Positions 1 through 6,202 of a stretch of DNA of 6,845 nt are shown here, in pieces (within the stretch, counting starts at the first letter, position 1; each line of letters starts with the position of its first letter). The notes beneath the pieces are model-generated. The model did not search any database and had not been told where the DNA came from. It worked only from the letters and a program-made list of their open reading frames with translations. Position numbers and translations under genes: made by a program. The DNA is from Candidatus Glassiibacteriota bacterium (GTDB lineage: Bacteria > Gemmatimonadota > Glassbacteria > GWA2-58-10), in assembly GCA_016934095.1 (NCBI GenBank), contig JAFGTO010000296.1, forward strand, positions 1 through 6,845. The letters run 5' to 3'.

Positions 1-317
1 GAGCGTGAGACGATGGCGGATTTTTTTCTGGTCAGCTCACCCTCGGCGGCTGCGGGGAAATCCCGGTAAAGGTACTCGGAGACCAGCATGTCGAGCACTG
101 AATCTCCCAGGAATTCCAGGCGCTCGTTACTGACAGCTTCCCCGCGCCCGTCATCGCTGACGCAGGAGCGGTGCGAAAGAGCCGTCTCGAGTAACCTTGC
201 ATCTTTAAAAGAATAGCCGAGGATACGCTCGAGACGGCTTAATAATTGTTTTCTCCCGCTCCGGGGAAAGATGCCGCCGAAAATGTTTTTGAGCAATTTA
301 AGGGGTTCAACCCACAT
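1..317 (-). CDS. rnc: Ribonuclease III, N-terminal part (cut by window edge)
   Basis: Double-strand-specific endoribonuclease that processes rRNA precursors and structured mRNAs. The visible 105 codons carry the RNase III signature NERLEFLGDSVL at residues 64-75; E65, E68 and D72 match the acidic, metal-binding positions E38, E41 and D45 of the E. coli enzyme. The leading ERILGYSF and ALSHRS segments are typical of the first helices. The rest of the catalytic domain and the double-stranded RNA-binding domain lie beyond base 1. The start was set at ATG 317, giving a roughly 25-residue basic/hydrophobic lead (MWVEPLKLLKNIFGG) as seen in several non-proteobacterial RNase III proteins; the ribosome binding site there is weak, and TTG 296 is an alternative. 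The gene begins 24 nt after the fabF stop in the same reading frame, so it is probably co-transcribed with fabF. Family call certain, start less so. Confidence 0.95.
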   Translation of the reverse strand, partial: MWVEPLKLLKNIFGGIFPRSGRKQLLSRLERILGYSFKDARLLETALSHRSCVSDDGRGEAVSNERLEFLGDSVLDMLVSEYLYRDFPAAAEGELTRKKSAIVSR

Positions 318-320
318 CAG

Positions 321-332
321 CTTAGCGCTAAG
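321..332. repeat. 12-bp perfect palindrome before rnc start
   Basis: CTTAGCGCTAAG reads the same on both strands and sits 3 nt upstream of the proposed rnc ATG, where a ribosome binding site would normally be. As RNA it could form only a 4-bp stem with a 4-nt loop, or act as a dimeric protein site on DNA. A second small inverted repeat (GGGTT/AACCC on the minus strand, about 303-313) follows just inside rnc. The palindrome is seen directly; any role is inference, and chance is quite possible. Confidence 0.35.
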
Positions 333-341
333 AAACGGTTG

Positions 342-1583
342 TTATACCTTTTTCAGGGCAAGAGTGATATTATGCCCGCCGAAACCGAAAGAGTTGCTCA
401 AGACGGCTCTCAGGGGCTTTTCACGGGCCTGGTTGGGGCAGTAATCGAGGTCGCACTCCGGGTCGGGATAGCGATAATTGATGGTCGGGGGAATCAGGCC
501 GTATTTCAGGCTCAGAGCACTGAAAATGGCTTCGACACCACCGGCGGCGCCCAGCAGGTGGCCGGTCATGGATTTGGTGGAACTGATCACCAGGCCGTTC
601 CTGGCATGGGCGCCGAAAACATTTTTGATGGCGATGGTTTCGACAACGTCATTGTGCTCAGTGGAGGTGCCGTGGGCGTTGATGTAATCCACGTCCTCGG
701 GGTTCAGACCGGACTCCTGCATGGCCAGCCTCATTGCCCTCTGCGCACCATCGCCTTCCGGCGGGGGTGCGGTAATATGGTAGCTGTCTGCGGTCATGCC
801 CACCCCGGAGATCTCGGCGTAAATCTGCGCTCCCCTCGCCCTGGCATGCTCGTATTCCTCGAGCAGCAGGATACCGGCACCGTCGCCCAGCACGAAACCG
901 TCGCGGGTCTTGTCAAACGGCCGGCTGGCACCCTTGGGGTCATCGTTGCGCACCGAGAGCGCCTTGCAGGCATTGAAACCGCCCAGGCACATCGGGGTGA
1001 TCGAGCCTTCGGTCCCGCCTGCGAGCATCAGGTCGCTTTCCCCGTACTTGATCGAGCGGAAAGCCAGGCCGATGGCGTGGCCGCCGGAAGCGCAGGCCGA
1101 AACCGTGCAGAAATTAGGGCCCTTAGCGCCGACTACTATCGAAACATAGCCGGCGGCCATGTCCGAGATCATCATCGGCACGTAGAAAGGGCTGATGCGC
1201 CCCGGACCGCTCTGCAGAAAACGGCTGTGCTGTGTCTCGTGCGTCTCTATGCCGCCGATACCCGAACCGATGATAACACCGAAACGCTCTGCATCGGCAC
1301 GATCGACCGCCTCCAGACCGGCATCGGCCACAGCCATTTTACTGGCCGCCACCGCCAACTGGATAAAACGGTCCGTGCGCTTAGCTTCTTTGCGGTCCAT
1401 GAAGTTCAGGGGATCGAAATCTTTCAGCTCCCCGGCGAACCTGGTATCGAACGCAGCGACGTCGAAAGACTTGATATAGTCTATCCCGCTGACGCCCTCG
1501 AGCGAGGCTTTCCACGAGGCCTGAGCGTCGTTGCCCAGTGGGGTTACCGCACCAATCCCTGAGATTACGACTCTTCTGATCAT
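342..1583 (-). CDS. fabF: 3-oxoacyl-[acyl-carrier-protein] synthase II (KASII)
   Basis: Cytosolic condensing enzyme that adds malonyl-ACP to a growing acyl-ACP, elongating fatty acids by two carbons. The 413-residue length is the normal family size. The thiolase-fold catalytic triad is complete: nucleophile C164 in TVSACASG, H304 in NAHGTST and H342 in KSMTGHLLGAAGG, with K337 also conserved; the C-terminal NSFGFGGHN loop is at about 397-405. The N-terminus RRVVISGIGAVTPLG is standard. The start is ATG 1583, preceded by a good ribosome binding site (GGGAAGG, 6 nt spacing); an in-frame TTG at 1598 would add five residues but lies upstream of that site. It follows acpP by 35 nt and precedes rnc by 24 nt. 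FabB (KASI) is unlikely, because the length and sequence are FabF-like and acpP-fabF adjacency is typical. Confidence 0.97.
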   Translation of the reverse strand: MIRRVVISGIGAVTPLGNDAQASWKASLEGVSGIDYIKSFDVAAFDTRFAGELKDFDPLNFMDRKEAKRTDRFIQLAVAASKMAVADAGLEAVDRADAERFGVIIGSGIGGIETHETQHSRFLQSGPGRISPFYVPMMISDMAAGYVSIVVGAKGPNFCTVSACASGGHAIGLAFRSIKYGESDLMLAGGTEGSITPMCLGGFNACKALSVRNDDPKGASRPFDKTRDGFVLGDGAGILLLEEYEHARARGAQIYAEISGVGMTADSYHITAPPPEGDGAQRAMRLAMQESGLNPEDVDYINAHGTSTEHNDVVETIAIKNVFGAHARNGLVISSTKSMTGHLLGAAGGVEAIFSALSLKYGLIPPTINYRYPDPECDLDYCPNQAREKPLRAVLSNSFGFGGHNITLALKKV

Positions 1584-1618
1584 TTGCTGCCTTCCCAATA
1601 TCCCTTTGAGCCGGGGAG

Positions 1619-1861
1619 TTACTTGGATGTCAGTTTTTCCTCGAGATACTTGATCGCGGCCCCGACAGTCGTCAGCTTCTCGGCTTCCTCATCGGGAATC
1701 TCCAAATCGAACTCTTCTTCGAAATCCATCACCAGTTCCACAGTGTCAAGGCTGTCGGCACCGAGGTCTTCGACAAAAGAGGCGTCATCGGTAACTTTCT
1801 CAGCATCGACACCCAGTTTCTCGATGATAATCTCCTTCACCTTTTGCGCGTAATCCGACAT
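1619..1861 (-). CDS. acpP: Acyl carrier protein
   Basis: Small acidic four-helix protein that carries acyl chains on a 4'-phosphopantetheine arm and is the shared substrate carrier for FabD, FabH, FabG, FabF and PlsX. The 80-residue product has the attachment motif DSLD at 36-39, with S37 as the modified serine, inside the conserved GADSLDTVELVMDFEEEF helix II. It is strongly acidic, as expected. The start ATG 1861 has a strong ribosome binding site (GGAGG, then 6 nt, then ATG). A 109-nt gap upstream, with a terminator-like hairpin and a possible promoter, suggests it can be transcribed separately at a high level, as is known for ACP in other bacteria. fabF follows after 35 nt. Confidence 0.98.
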   Translation of the reverse strand: MSDYAQKVKEIIIEKLGVDAEKVTDDASFVEDLGADSLDTVELVMDFEEEFDLEIPDEEAEKLTTVGAAIKYLEEKLTSK

Positions 1862-1896
1862 GAATGTCCTCCATGTTGATGTTGAAAAATCATTTA

Positions 1897-1925
1897 ATAA
1901 TACTGGTCAAGCATTCTTTTGCGAA
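1897..1925 (-). promoter_or_regulatory. Candidate promoter for acpP-fabF-rnc
   Basis: On the minus strand TTCGCA (1925-1920) and TATTAT (1902-1897) are separated by 17 nt, matching the sigma-70 consensus at four of six and five of six positions. Transcription would begin near 1890 and leave a leader of about 29 nt that includes the GGAGG site of acpP, a sensible geometry. A second option uses TTGACC (1910-1905) as the -35 element, but its -10 (TTTCAA) is poor. The element sits against the T-rich side of the upstream hairpin. The sequence match is seen; activity is inferred. Confidence 0.4.
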
Positions 1926-1947
1926 AAACCGCCGATACCCGGTTTTT
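1924..1947 (-). terminator. Weak terminator-like hairpin between fabG and acpP
   Basis: The minus strand carries AAAAACCG, an 8-nt loop, then CGGTTTTT: a perfect 8-bp inverted repeat with an A-tract on one side and a five-T tract on the other. Only three pairs are G-C, so it would be a weak or partial terminator, possibly working in both directions. It lies 24 nt after the fabG stop and before acpP, where partial read-through plus an internal promoter would separate ACP expression from fabG. Confidence 0.45.
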
Positions 1948-1970
1948 ACCTGTTTCCAGCCGGGCGTCGG

Positions 1971-2714
1971 TTACATCACCATGCCCCCGTCAACCTGGAT
2001 GACCTGTCCGGTAAGGTATTCCGAGTCAGGACCCGCCAGGAACAACACGGCCGATGCGACATCCTCTGCAGTCCCGCCACGTCCCAAGGGGATAATCCTG
2101 TGCCACTGTTCCTTGACCTCATCGGCGAGGCGGGATGTCATCTCTGTCTCGATAAACCCGGGAGCCACGGCGTTTACCCGGACTCCGCGGGGGGCAAACT
2201 CCTTGGCCGCGGACTTGGTCAGCCCGATCAGGCCCGCCTTGGAGGCTGCATAATTGGCCTGACCGGCATTGCCGGTCAACCCCACTACCGAGGAGATATT
2301 GACTATCGAGCCGGAGCGCTGCTTAGTCATCTGACGGGCGGCGGCCCGGGTGAAATTGAACGCCCCGGTCAGGTTGACCCGTAGCACCAGGTCCCAGTCA
2401 TCGGGTTTCATCCTCATGATCAGCGAGTCCCGGGTAATCCCCGCATTATTTACCAGGATGTCCAGGCTGCCATACTTTCCGATCACTTCTTCGACTACCG
2501 AGGCCGCCTGGCCGTAATCCGAGACATCGCAGGCAAATGAAGAACTTGTTGCGGAGAAAGTTTCCCGGATCTCTTCCGCCGTGCCGGCCGCAGCCTCCGC
2601 CTCGATATCCACGGCCGCAACCGAAGCCCCGGCGGCTGCCAGGCGCAAGGCCACCGCCTTGCCTATCCCGCGGCCGGCTCCGGTGATCAGGGCGACTCGC
2701 TCGGTCAAAACCAT
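1971..2714 (-). CDS. fabG: 3-oxoacyl-[acyl-carrier-protein] reductase
   Basis: NADPH-dependent reductase of the classical short-chain dehydrogenase family, which converts 3-ketoacyl-ACP to 3-hydroxyacyl-ACP in each elongation round. At 247 residues it has the usual length. The cofactor motif TGAGRGIG is at 11-18 and NNAG at 89-92; the active-site tetrad is N114, S142 (NISSVVG), Y155 and K159 (YAASK). The substrate-side segment VAPGFIETEMTS and the C-terminal YLTGQVIQVDGGMVM are FabG hallmarks. The start ATG 2714 lies 29 nt after the fabD stop with a weak ribosome binding site (AAGG, about 10 nt upstream). Position between fabD and acpP supports FabG over other short-chain dehydrogenases. No anomalies. 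Confidence 0.97.
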   Translation of the reverse strand: MVLTERVALITGAGRGIGKAVALRLAAAGASVAAVDIEAEAAAGTAEEIRETFSATSSSFACDVSDYGQAASVVEEVIGKYGSLDILVNNAGITRDSLIMRMKPDDWDLVLRVNLTGAFNFTRAAARQMTKQRSGSIVNISSVVGLTGNAGQANYAASKAGLIGLTKSAAKEFAPRGVRVNAVAPGFIETEMTSRLADEVKEQWHRIIPLGRGGTAEDVASAVLFLAGPDSEYLTGQVIQVDGGMVM

Positions 2715-2743
2715 TTTAATATTGCCTTAAAAAAAAGTAAAGG

Positions 2744-3682
2744 TTAATCAGCTTCTAAGGCTTTGAAAGCCTTGATTTGCTCGAGAGTGCCGACCTGGCC
2801 GGCCTTGAGGTTTCTGTCTATCCTGCGGATCAGGCCGCTGAGCACGCTTCCCGGCCCGACCTCGAGGAACTCCCTGGCGCCCCAGGCCGCCATGCGCTCG
2901 ATCGAAGCCTGCCAGCGCACCGGCCCGGTGATCTGTTCGGCCAGCAGTCCGCGTATTTTTTCCGGCCGGCTCTCCGGCTCGGCAGTTACATTCGCCACCA
3001 CCGGGAGGCTTCCCTGCCTGAAAGAGGCCGCCGACAGCTCCCGGGTCATTTGCTCGCGCGTGCTCTCCATCAGCGGAGAGTGGAAAGCACCGCTTACTTT
3101 AAGCTTTTTCACCATCCGTGCACCTGCGGCCCGGGCCGCCTCCATCACCCGCTCCACTGCCTCTACCTCTCCGCTGATCACGGTCTGGCCGGGGCAGTTG
3201 AAATTCGCCACTACCACTATGGCGGGGTCGCTGGCACAGAGCTCTTCCAGCACGCGGTCGTCCAGCCCGATGACTGCGGCCATGGTGCCAGGGTTCTCCC
3301 TGCCCGCATCCTGCATCAGCTGCCCGCGACGTCCCACCAGGCGAAGGCCCTCCTCGAAATCGAGGTAGCCGGCCGCCACCAGTGCGCTGTATTCTCCGAG
3401 GCTGTGCCCTGCAGTGATTCCGGCAGCCAGCCCCCGTTCTTTGAGGATCTCGTAGACAGCCACACTGTGCACGAAAATCGCCGGCTGGGTGATCCGGGTC
3501 CGGCTGAGCTCATCCTCGCCGGAGCTGAAACAGCAGGCCGCCAGGTTGAAGCCGAGAATACTGCCGGCGCGGTCGAAAAGCTCGCGCGCTCCGGCAAAAG
3601 CATCGTAAATGTCCCTGCCCATACCCGCGAACTGTGAACCCTGTCCCGGGAAAACGACAGCAGTTTTCGATTTTTTGGTCAT
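2744..3682 (-). CDS. fabD: Malonyl-CoA:ACP transacylase
   Basis: Transfers malonate from coenzyme A to ACP, supplying the two-carbon donor for FabH and FabF. The 312-residue protein has the family layout: GQGSQ oxyanion-loop motif at 13-17, nucleophilic S94 in GHSLGEYSA, R119 in the GRRGQLMQ segment (malonate carboxylate binding) and catalytic H201 in GAFHSPLM. The C-terminal EVGPGSVLSGLIRR segment is also typical. ATG 3682 is followed by a lysine-rich lead and the first strand (TAVVFPGQGSQ), the expected N-terminus. No clear Shine-Dalgarno sequence precedes it, so translation may be weak or depend on upstream translation. It lies 46 nt after fabH and 29 nt before fabG. Confidence 0.97.
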   Translation of the reverse strand: MTKKSKTAVVFPGQGSQFAGMGRDIYDAFAGARELFDRAGSILGFNLAACCFSSGEDELSRTRITQPAIFVHSVAVYEILKERGLAAGITAGHSLGEYSALVAAGYLDFEEGLRLVGRRGQLMQDAGRENPGTMAAVIGLDDRVLEELCASDPAIVVVANFNCPGQTVISGEVEAVERVMEAARAAGARMVKKLKVSGAFHSPLMESTREQMTRELSAASFRQGSLPVVANVTAEPESRPEKIRGLLAEQITGPVRWQASIERMAAWGAREFLEVGPGSVLSGLIRRIDRNLKAGQVGTLEQIKAFKALEAD

Positions 3683-3728
3683 GAACCAGGGATCCGTAAA
3701 CTCACCCGACCGGGTCTCGGCCCTATTA

Positions 3729-4715
3729 TCAGCCGCGCAGCAATACTCCGGCCCAGGTGATTCCCCCGCCGAAAGCTACCAGCAGCACGACCGAGTCTTC
3801 GCTCAGCAGGCCCTTGCTGCGTGCCTCGTGATAGGCGATCGGAATGGAAGCGGCCGAAGTGTTGCCGTAACGCTCGATGTTGATATAGACACGCTCGTCG
3901 GGAATACCGAGCCTTTTTATCAGGGCGTTGATAATCCTCAGGTTGGCCTGGTGCGGAATCAGGATATCCACATCCGCCGTGGTGAGGCCGGCTTTTTTCA
4001 GGGTAAGGCGGGCGGCCTCTTCCATGGAGCGCACGGCGACCTTGAACAGCTCGTTGCCCTCCATTTTAATGAAATGCCGGTGCTGCCGGACCGTATCGGC
4101 GGTTGCCGGCAGTCTGGTACCGCCGGCGGGCAGGTTCGAGAGGGTGGTGAACTTGCCGTCGCTGCCCAGGTGGCTGGCGAAAATCCCGTTATTATTATCA
4201 TTGCCCAGGGTAACCAGCATCGCCCCCGCCCCGTCGCCGAAAATGACGCAGGTCGAGCGGTCCTGGTAGTCCGTGATCTTGGTCAGGGTCTCCGCTCCGA
4301 TGACCAGGGCGTTGCGGTAGCTGCCGGATTTCATCAGGCTGTAGGCCACGGTCAGGCCGTAGAGGAACCCGCTGCAGGCCGCGGAGATGTCGAAAGCAGT
4401 GGCCTGGTCTGCCCCCAGGTTTTTCTGGACCACGCAGGCCGTGGAGGGGAACAGGTAGTCCCCGGAGGCCGTGGCAACAAGGAGCAGCTCCACTTCCGCC
4501 GCAGAGATGCCGGCGGCATCCAGAGCCATCTGTGCGGCCTGGGTACCCAGGTCGCTGGAGGCCACACCCGGGGCGCTGACCCTTCTTTCGCGAATCCCCG
4601 TACGGGTAATTATCCACTCATCGGAGGTCTCGACCATTTTTTCCAGGTCCTGGTTGGTCAGGACCTTATCCGGTACCGAGATGCCGGTGGAGACAATCTT
4701 GAGATATGGTTCCAT
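3729..4715 (-). CDS. fabH: 3-oxoacyl-[acyl-carrier-protein] synthase III (KASIII)
   Basis: Starts fatty acid synthesis by condensing an acyl-CoA, usually acetyl-CoA, with malonyl-ACP. The Cys-His-Asn triad is complete: C114 in DISAACSGFLYG, H255 in IPHQANLRII and N285 in YGNTSAAS. The SDEWIITRTGIRERR segment (31-45) and FGDGAGA (159-165) are family hallmarks. The 328-residue length is close to the usual 310-335. ATG 4715 was chosen because MEPYLKIVSTG leads straight into the first strand; an upstream in-frame ATG at 4772 would add 19 unconserved residues and overlap plsX by 53 nt. The start is 4 nt after the plsX stop, suggesting translational coupling. The gene ends with TGA, TAA and TAG in frame. 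Primer preference (acetyl or branched) cannot be read from the sequence. Confidence 0.96.
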   Translation of the reverse strand: MEPYLKIVSTGISVPDKVLTNQDLEKMVETSDEWIITRTGIRERRVSAPGVASSDLGTQAAQMALDAAGISAAEVELLLVATASGDYLFPSTACVVQKNLGADQATAFDISAACSGFLYGLTVAYSLMKSGSYRNALVIGAETLTKITDYQDRSTCVIFGDGAGAMLVTLGNDNNNGIFASHLGSDGKFTTLSNLPAGGTRLPATADTVRQHRHFIKMEGNELFKVAVRSMEEAARLTLKKAGLTTADVDILIPHQANLRIINALIKRLGIPDERVYINIERYGNTSAASIPIAYHEARSKGLLSEDSVVLLVAFGGGITWAGVLLRG

Positions 4716-4719
4716 TCGC

Positions 4720-5730
4720 TCAGCTTTCGTTTTGGTAATTGCTTGCCAGGTCGCGTATGCTGCCGTTGACATCGTTCAGGATCGCCAGCCTTGCCGACTT
4801 GATGGCATTGCGGATCGCCCGGGGAGAAGATCCTCCGTGGCAGATCATCAGGGTGCCATCCACTCCCAGCAGCGGAGCTCCCCCGTACTCGGCGTAATCA
4901 TAGGTCTTTTTCATCTTCTCGAAAACCGGCTTGAGCAACAGGAAACCCAAAGCTGCCAGTGGATTGGTTTTGATCTGGCTGCGCAGCTGGCTGACAATCA
5001 GGCCCAGGAGCTTCTCGCTGAGCTTGAGCGCCACGTTACCCACGAACCCATCGCAGACAACCACATCCGCCACAGACTCGAAAATGGCGTTCCCCTCCAC
5101 GTTACCGATAAAATTCAGCGGGCTTTCGCTTAAAAGCTTGTAGGTAGCCACTGAAAGCTCATCACCCTTATTGGGCTCCTCCCCGATGTTCAACAGCCCG
5201 ATCCTCGGCTTGCGCACACCGATAATCTTCTCGGAATAGATCGAGCCCATCAGGGCGAAATGCAGCAGGTGGATCGGCTTGGAGTCGACATTGGCCCCTA
5301 CGTCCAGCAGCACACAGGATTTTTTCGCGGTCGGGAACACTATGCAGATGCCGGGCCGGCTGATGCCGCCGATCCTTCCCAGGCTGCGCAAGCCTGCGGC
5401 CATTACCGCACCGGTATTGCCCGCGCTAATAAACGCCTGCGCCTTTTTTGCGGCTACCAGGTCCACCCCGACAACGATGGAAGAGTCTTTTTTCTTCCGG
5501 ATCGCCACGCTGGGGCTCTCCCCCATCTCGACTACCTCGGTTGCCTGGGCTACCTCGATACGTCCGCTCTCGAGATTGGGATAAGCCTCGAGCTGGCGGT
5601 GAATCATTGTTTCATCCCCCACCAGCACCAGGCTGAAATCTTCCTCAAGCTGCTCTATCGCCTCGATCGCTCCTTTTACCGGCACGCCGGGGTAGTTGTC
5701 TCCCCCCATAGCATCCAGGACAATCTTCAT
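4720..5730 (-). CDS. plsX: Phosphate acyltransferase PlsX
   Basis: Converts acyl-ACP and phosphate to acyl-phosphate, the donor used by PlsY to acylate glycerol-3-phosphate; usually a soluble or peripheral membrane enzyme linking fatty acid synthesis to phospholipid synthesis. At 336 residues it is the normal length. Conserved blocks in order: DAMGGD (6-11), MGESPSVAIRKKKDSS (69-84), SAGNTGAVMAAG (102-113), LLDVGANVD (141-149), GLLNIGEEPNKGDEL (178-192), VVCDGFVGNVALK (224-236) and GAPLLGVDG (284-292). ATG 5730 places MKIVLDAMGGD at the true N-terminus, with a purine-rich GGGAA site upstream. A 149-nt gap separates it from rpmF, while fabH follows after 4 nt, so plsX may head the plsX-fabHDG transcript. 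Confidence 0.97.
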   Translation of the reverse strand: MKIVLDAMGGDNYPGVPVKGAIEAIEQLEEDFSLVLVGDETMIHRQLEAYPNLESGRIEVAQATEVVEMGESPSVAIRKKKDSSIVVGVDLVAAKKAQAFISAGNTGAVMAAGLRSLGRIGGISRPGICIVFPTAKKSCVLLDVGANVDSKPIHLLHFALMGSIYSEKIIGVRKPRIGLLNIGEEPNKGDELSVATYKLLSESPLNFIGNVEGNAIFESVADVVVCDGFVGNVALKLSEKLLGLIVSQLRSQIKTNPLAALGFLLLKPVFEKMKKTYDYAEYGGAPLLGVDGTLMICHGGSSPRAIRNAIKSARLAILNDVNGSIRDLASNYQNES

Positions 5731-5839
5731 CGATTTTTCCCGTTCCCTTTCGAGAAACCCGAGTTAAAACTGCGTCTTCTGGCGCCGCATAATAAAACGG
5801 CTGACGGAAATTCTCTCTCCCCCAGCCGTACTGCGGGCG

Positions 5840-5858
5840 AAAAACCAGGCGGACCCGG
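5840..5858 (-). terminator. Terminator-like hairpin after rpmF
   Basis: On the minus strand CCGGG and CCTGG can form a 5-bp stem (one G-U pair) around a TCCG tetraloop, directly followed by TTTTT. The shape is that of a short intrinsic terminator, 21 nt after the rpmF stop. The stem is short, so termination is probably partial. The rest of the 149-nt gap up to plsX (5731-5839) holds a TATTAT hexamer at 5789-5794 that might serve as a -10 element, but no convincing -35 element stands 16-18 nt above it. Confidence 0.45.
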
Positions 5859-5879
5859 CCCCAACTCACGACAGGAGAG

Positions 5880-6059
5880 CTATTCAACGACCTCTAGCAC
5901 ATCACGGCCGTTGTACTGGCCGCAGCTCTCGCAAACCTGATGCGGCAGCTTAAGCTGTCCGCAGTTGGAACACTCACTCAAGCCTTTCGGGTTCAGCTTA
6001 AAATGTGTTCTCCTCTTGCGTTTCGCGGATTTCGAGGTTTTTCTCCGCGGTACTGCCAT
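5880..6059 (-). CDS. rpmF: 50S ribosomal protein L32, zinc-binding form
   Basis: Small structural protein of the large ribosomal subunit. The 59-residue product begins MAVPRRKTSKSAKRKRR, the standard L32 N-terminus, and ends with a zinc ribbon: C30, C33, C43 and C46 arranged CxxC-x9-CxxC. This is the cysteine-containing (C+) form rather than the zinc-independent paralog. ATG 6059 has a very strong ribosome binding site, AAGGAGG at 6068-6074, 8 nt upstream; the longer open frame from 6122 is not supported because its extra residues are unlike any L32. It lies between yceD and plsX, the common bacterial arrangement. Possible hairpins precede it and a terminator-like hairpin follows it. Confidence 0.97.
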   Translation of the reverse strand: MAVPRRKTSKSAKRKRRTHFKLNPKGLSECSNCGQLKLPHQVCESCGQYNGRDVLEVVE

Positions 6060-6091
6060 CTTGTTTTCCTCCTTGTTGTCATCTTCCCGGC

Positions 6092-6201
6092 CCGCGGGAC
6101 TGGAGCCCCGCAGACCACACAAGACAGCCGCTCAGCCAGGTTAACCCGGGCTGAGAGGGCATTCCCCTTAAATTTTCCCTGCCGCCGGGACAGCCAGGCG
6201 G
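6092..6201 (-). other. Possible RNA hairpins in the yceD-rpmF gap
   Basis: The 143-nt gap between yceD and rpmF has three inverted repeats on the transcribed strand. At 6182-6201, CCGCC/GGCGG plus an inner GG/CC (one mismatch) closes on a CTGT loop right after the yceD stop. At 6131-6155, CTCAGCC/GGCTGAG encloses the smaller palindrome GGTTAACC. At 6092-6113, CTGCGGG/CCCGCGG (one U-G pair) has an 8-nt loop and lies about 17 nt above the rpmF ribosome binding site. None is followed by a T-tract, so they are not intrinsic terminators. Processing sites, mRNA stabilisers or a regulatory leader for L32 are possible; the repeats are seen, the function is not. Confidence 0.35.
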
Positions 6202-6202
6202 G

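Noticed and set aside
246..1562. 438-codon open frame on the plus strand opposite fabF
   Set aside because: It lies antisense to a gene with all catalytic residues, its translation has no recognisable domain, and GC-rich coding sequence often leaves such frames open.
2729..2736. Run of eight Ts on the transcribed strand after fabD as an intrinsic terminator
   Set aside because: The nearest hairpin lies about 20 nt upstream inside fabD, too far from the T-run for intrinsic termination, and fabG follows at once.
3609..4769. 386-codon plus-strand open frame opposite fabH, and a 286-codon one opposite fabD
   Set aside because: Antisense shadows with low-complexity Gly/Arg/Gln-rich translation and no ribosome binding site or family resemblance.
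4716..4772. Upstream ATG for fabH at 4772
   Set aside because: The added 19 residues are not part of the family and would overlap plsX by 53 nt; ATG 4715 leads directly into the conserved first strand.
6060..6122. Longer rpmF start at 6122
   Set aside because: L32 proteins begin MAVP, and a strong AAGGAGG site sits exactly in front of ATG 6059, inside the supposed extension.
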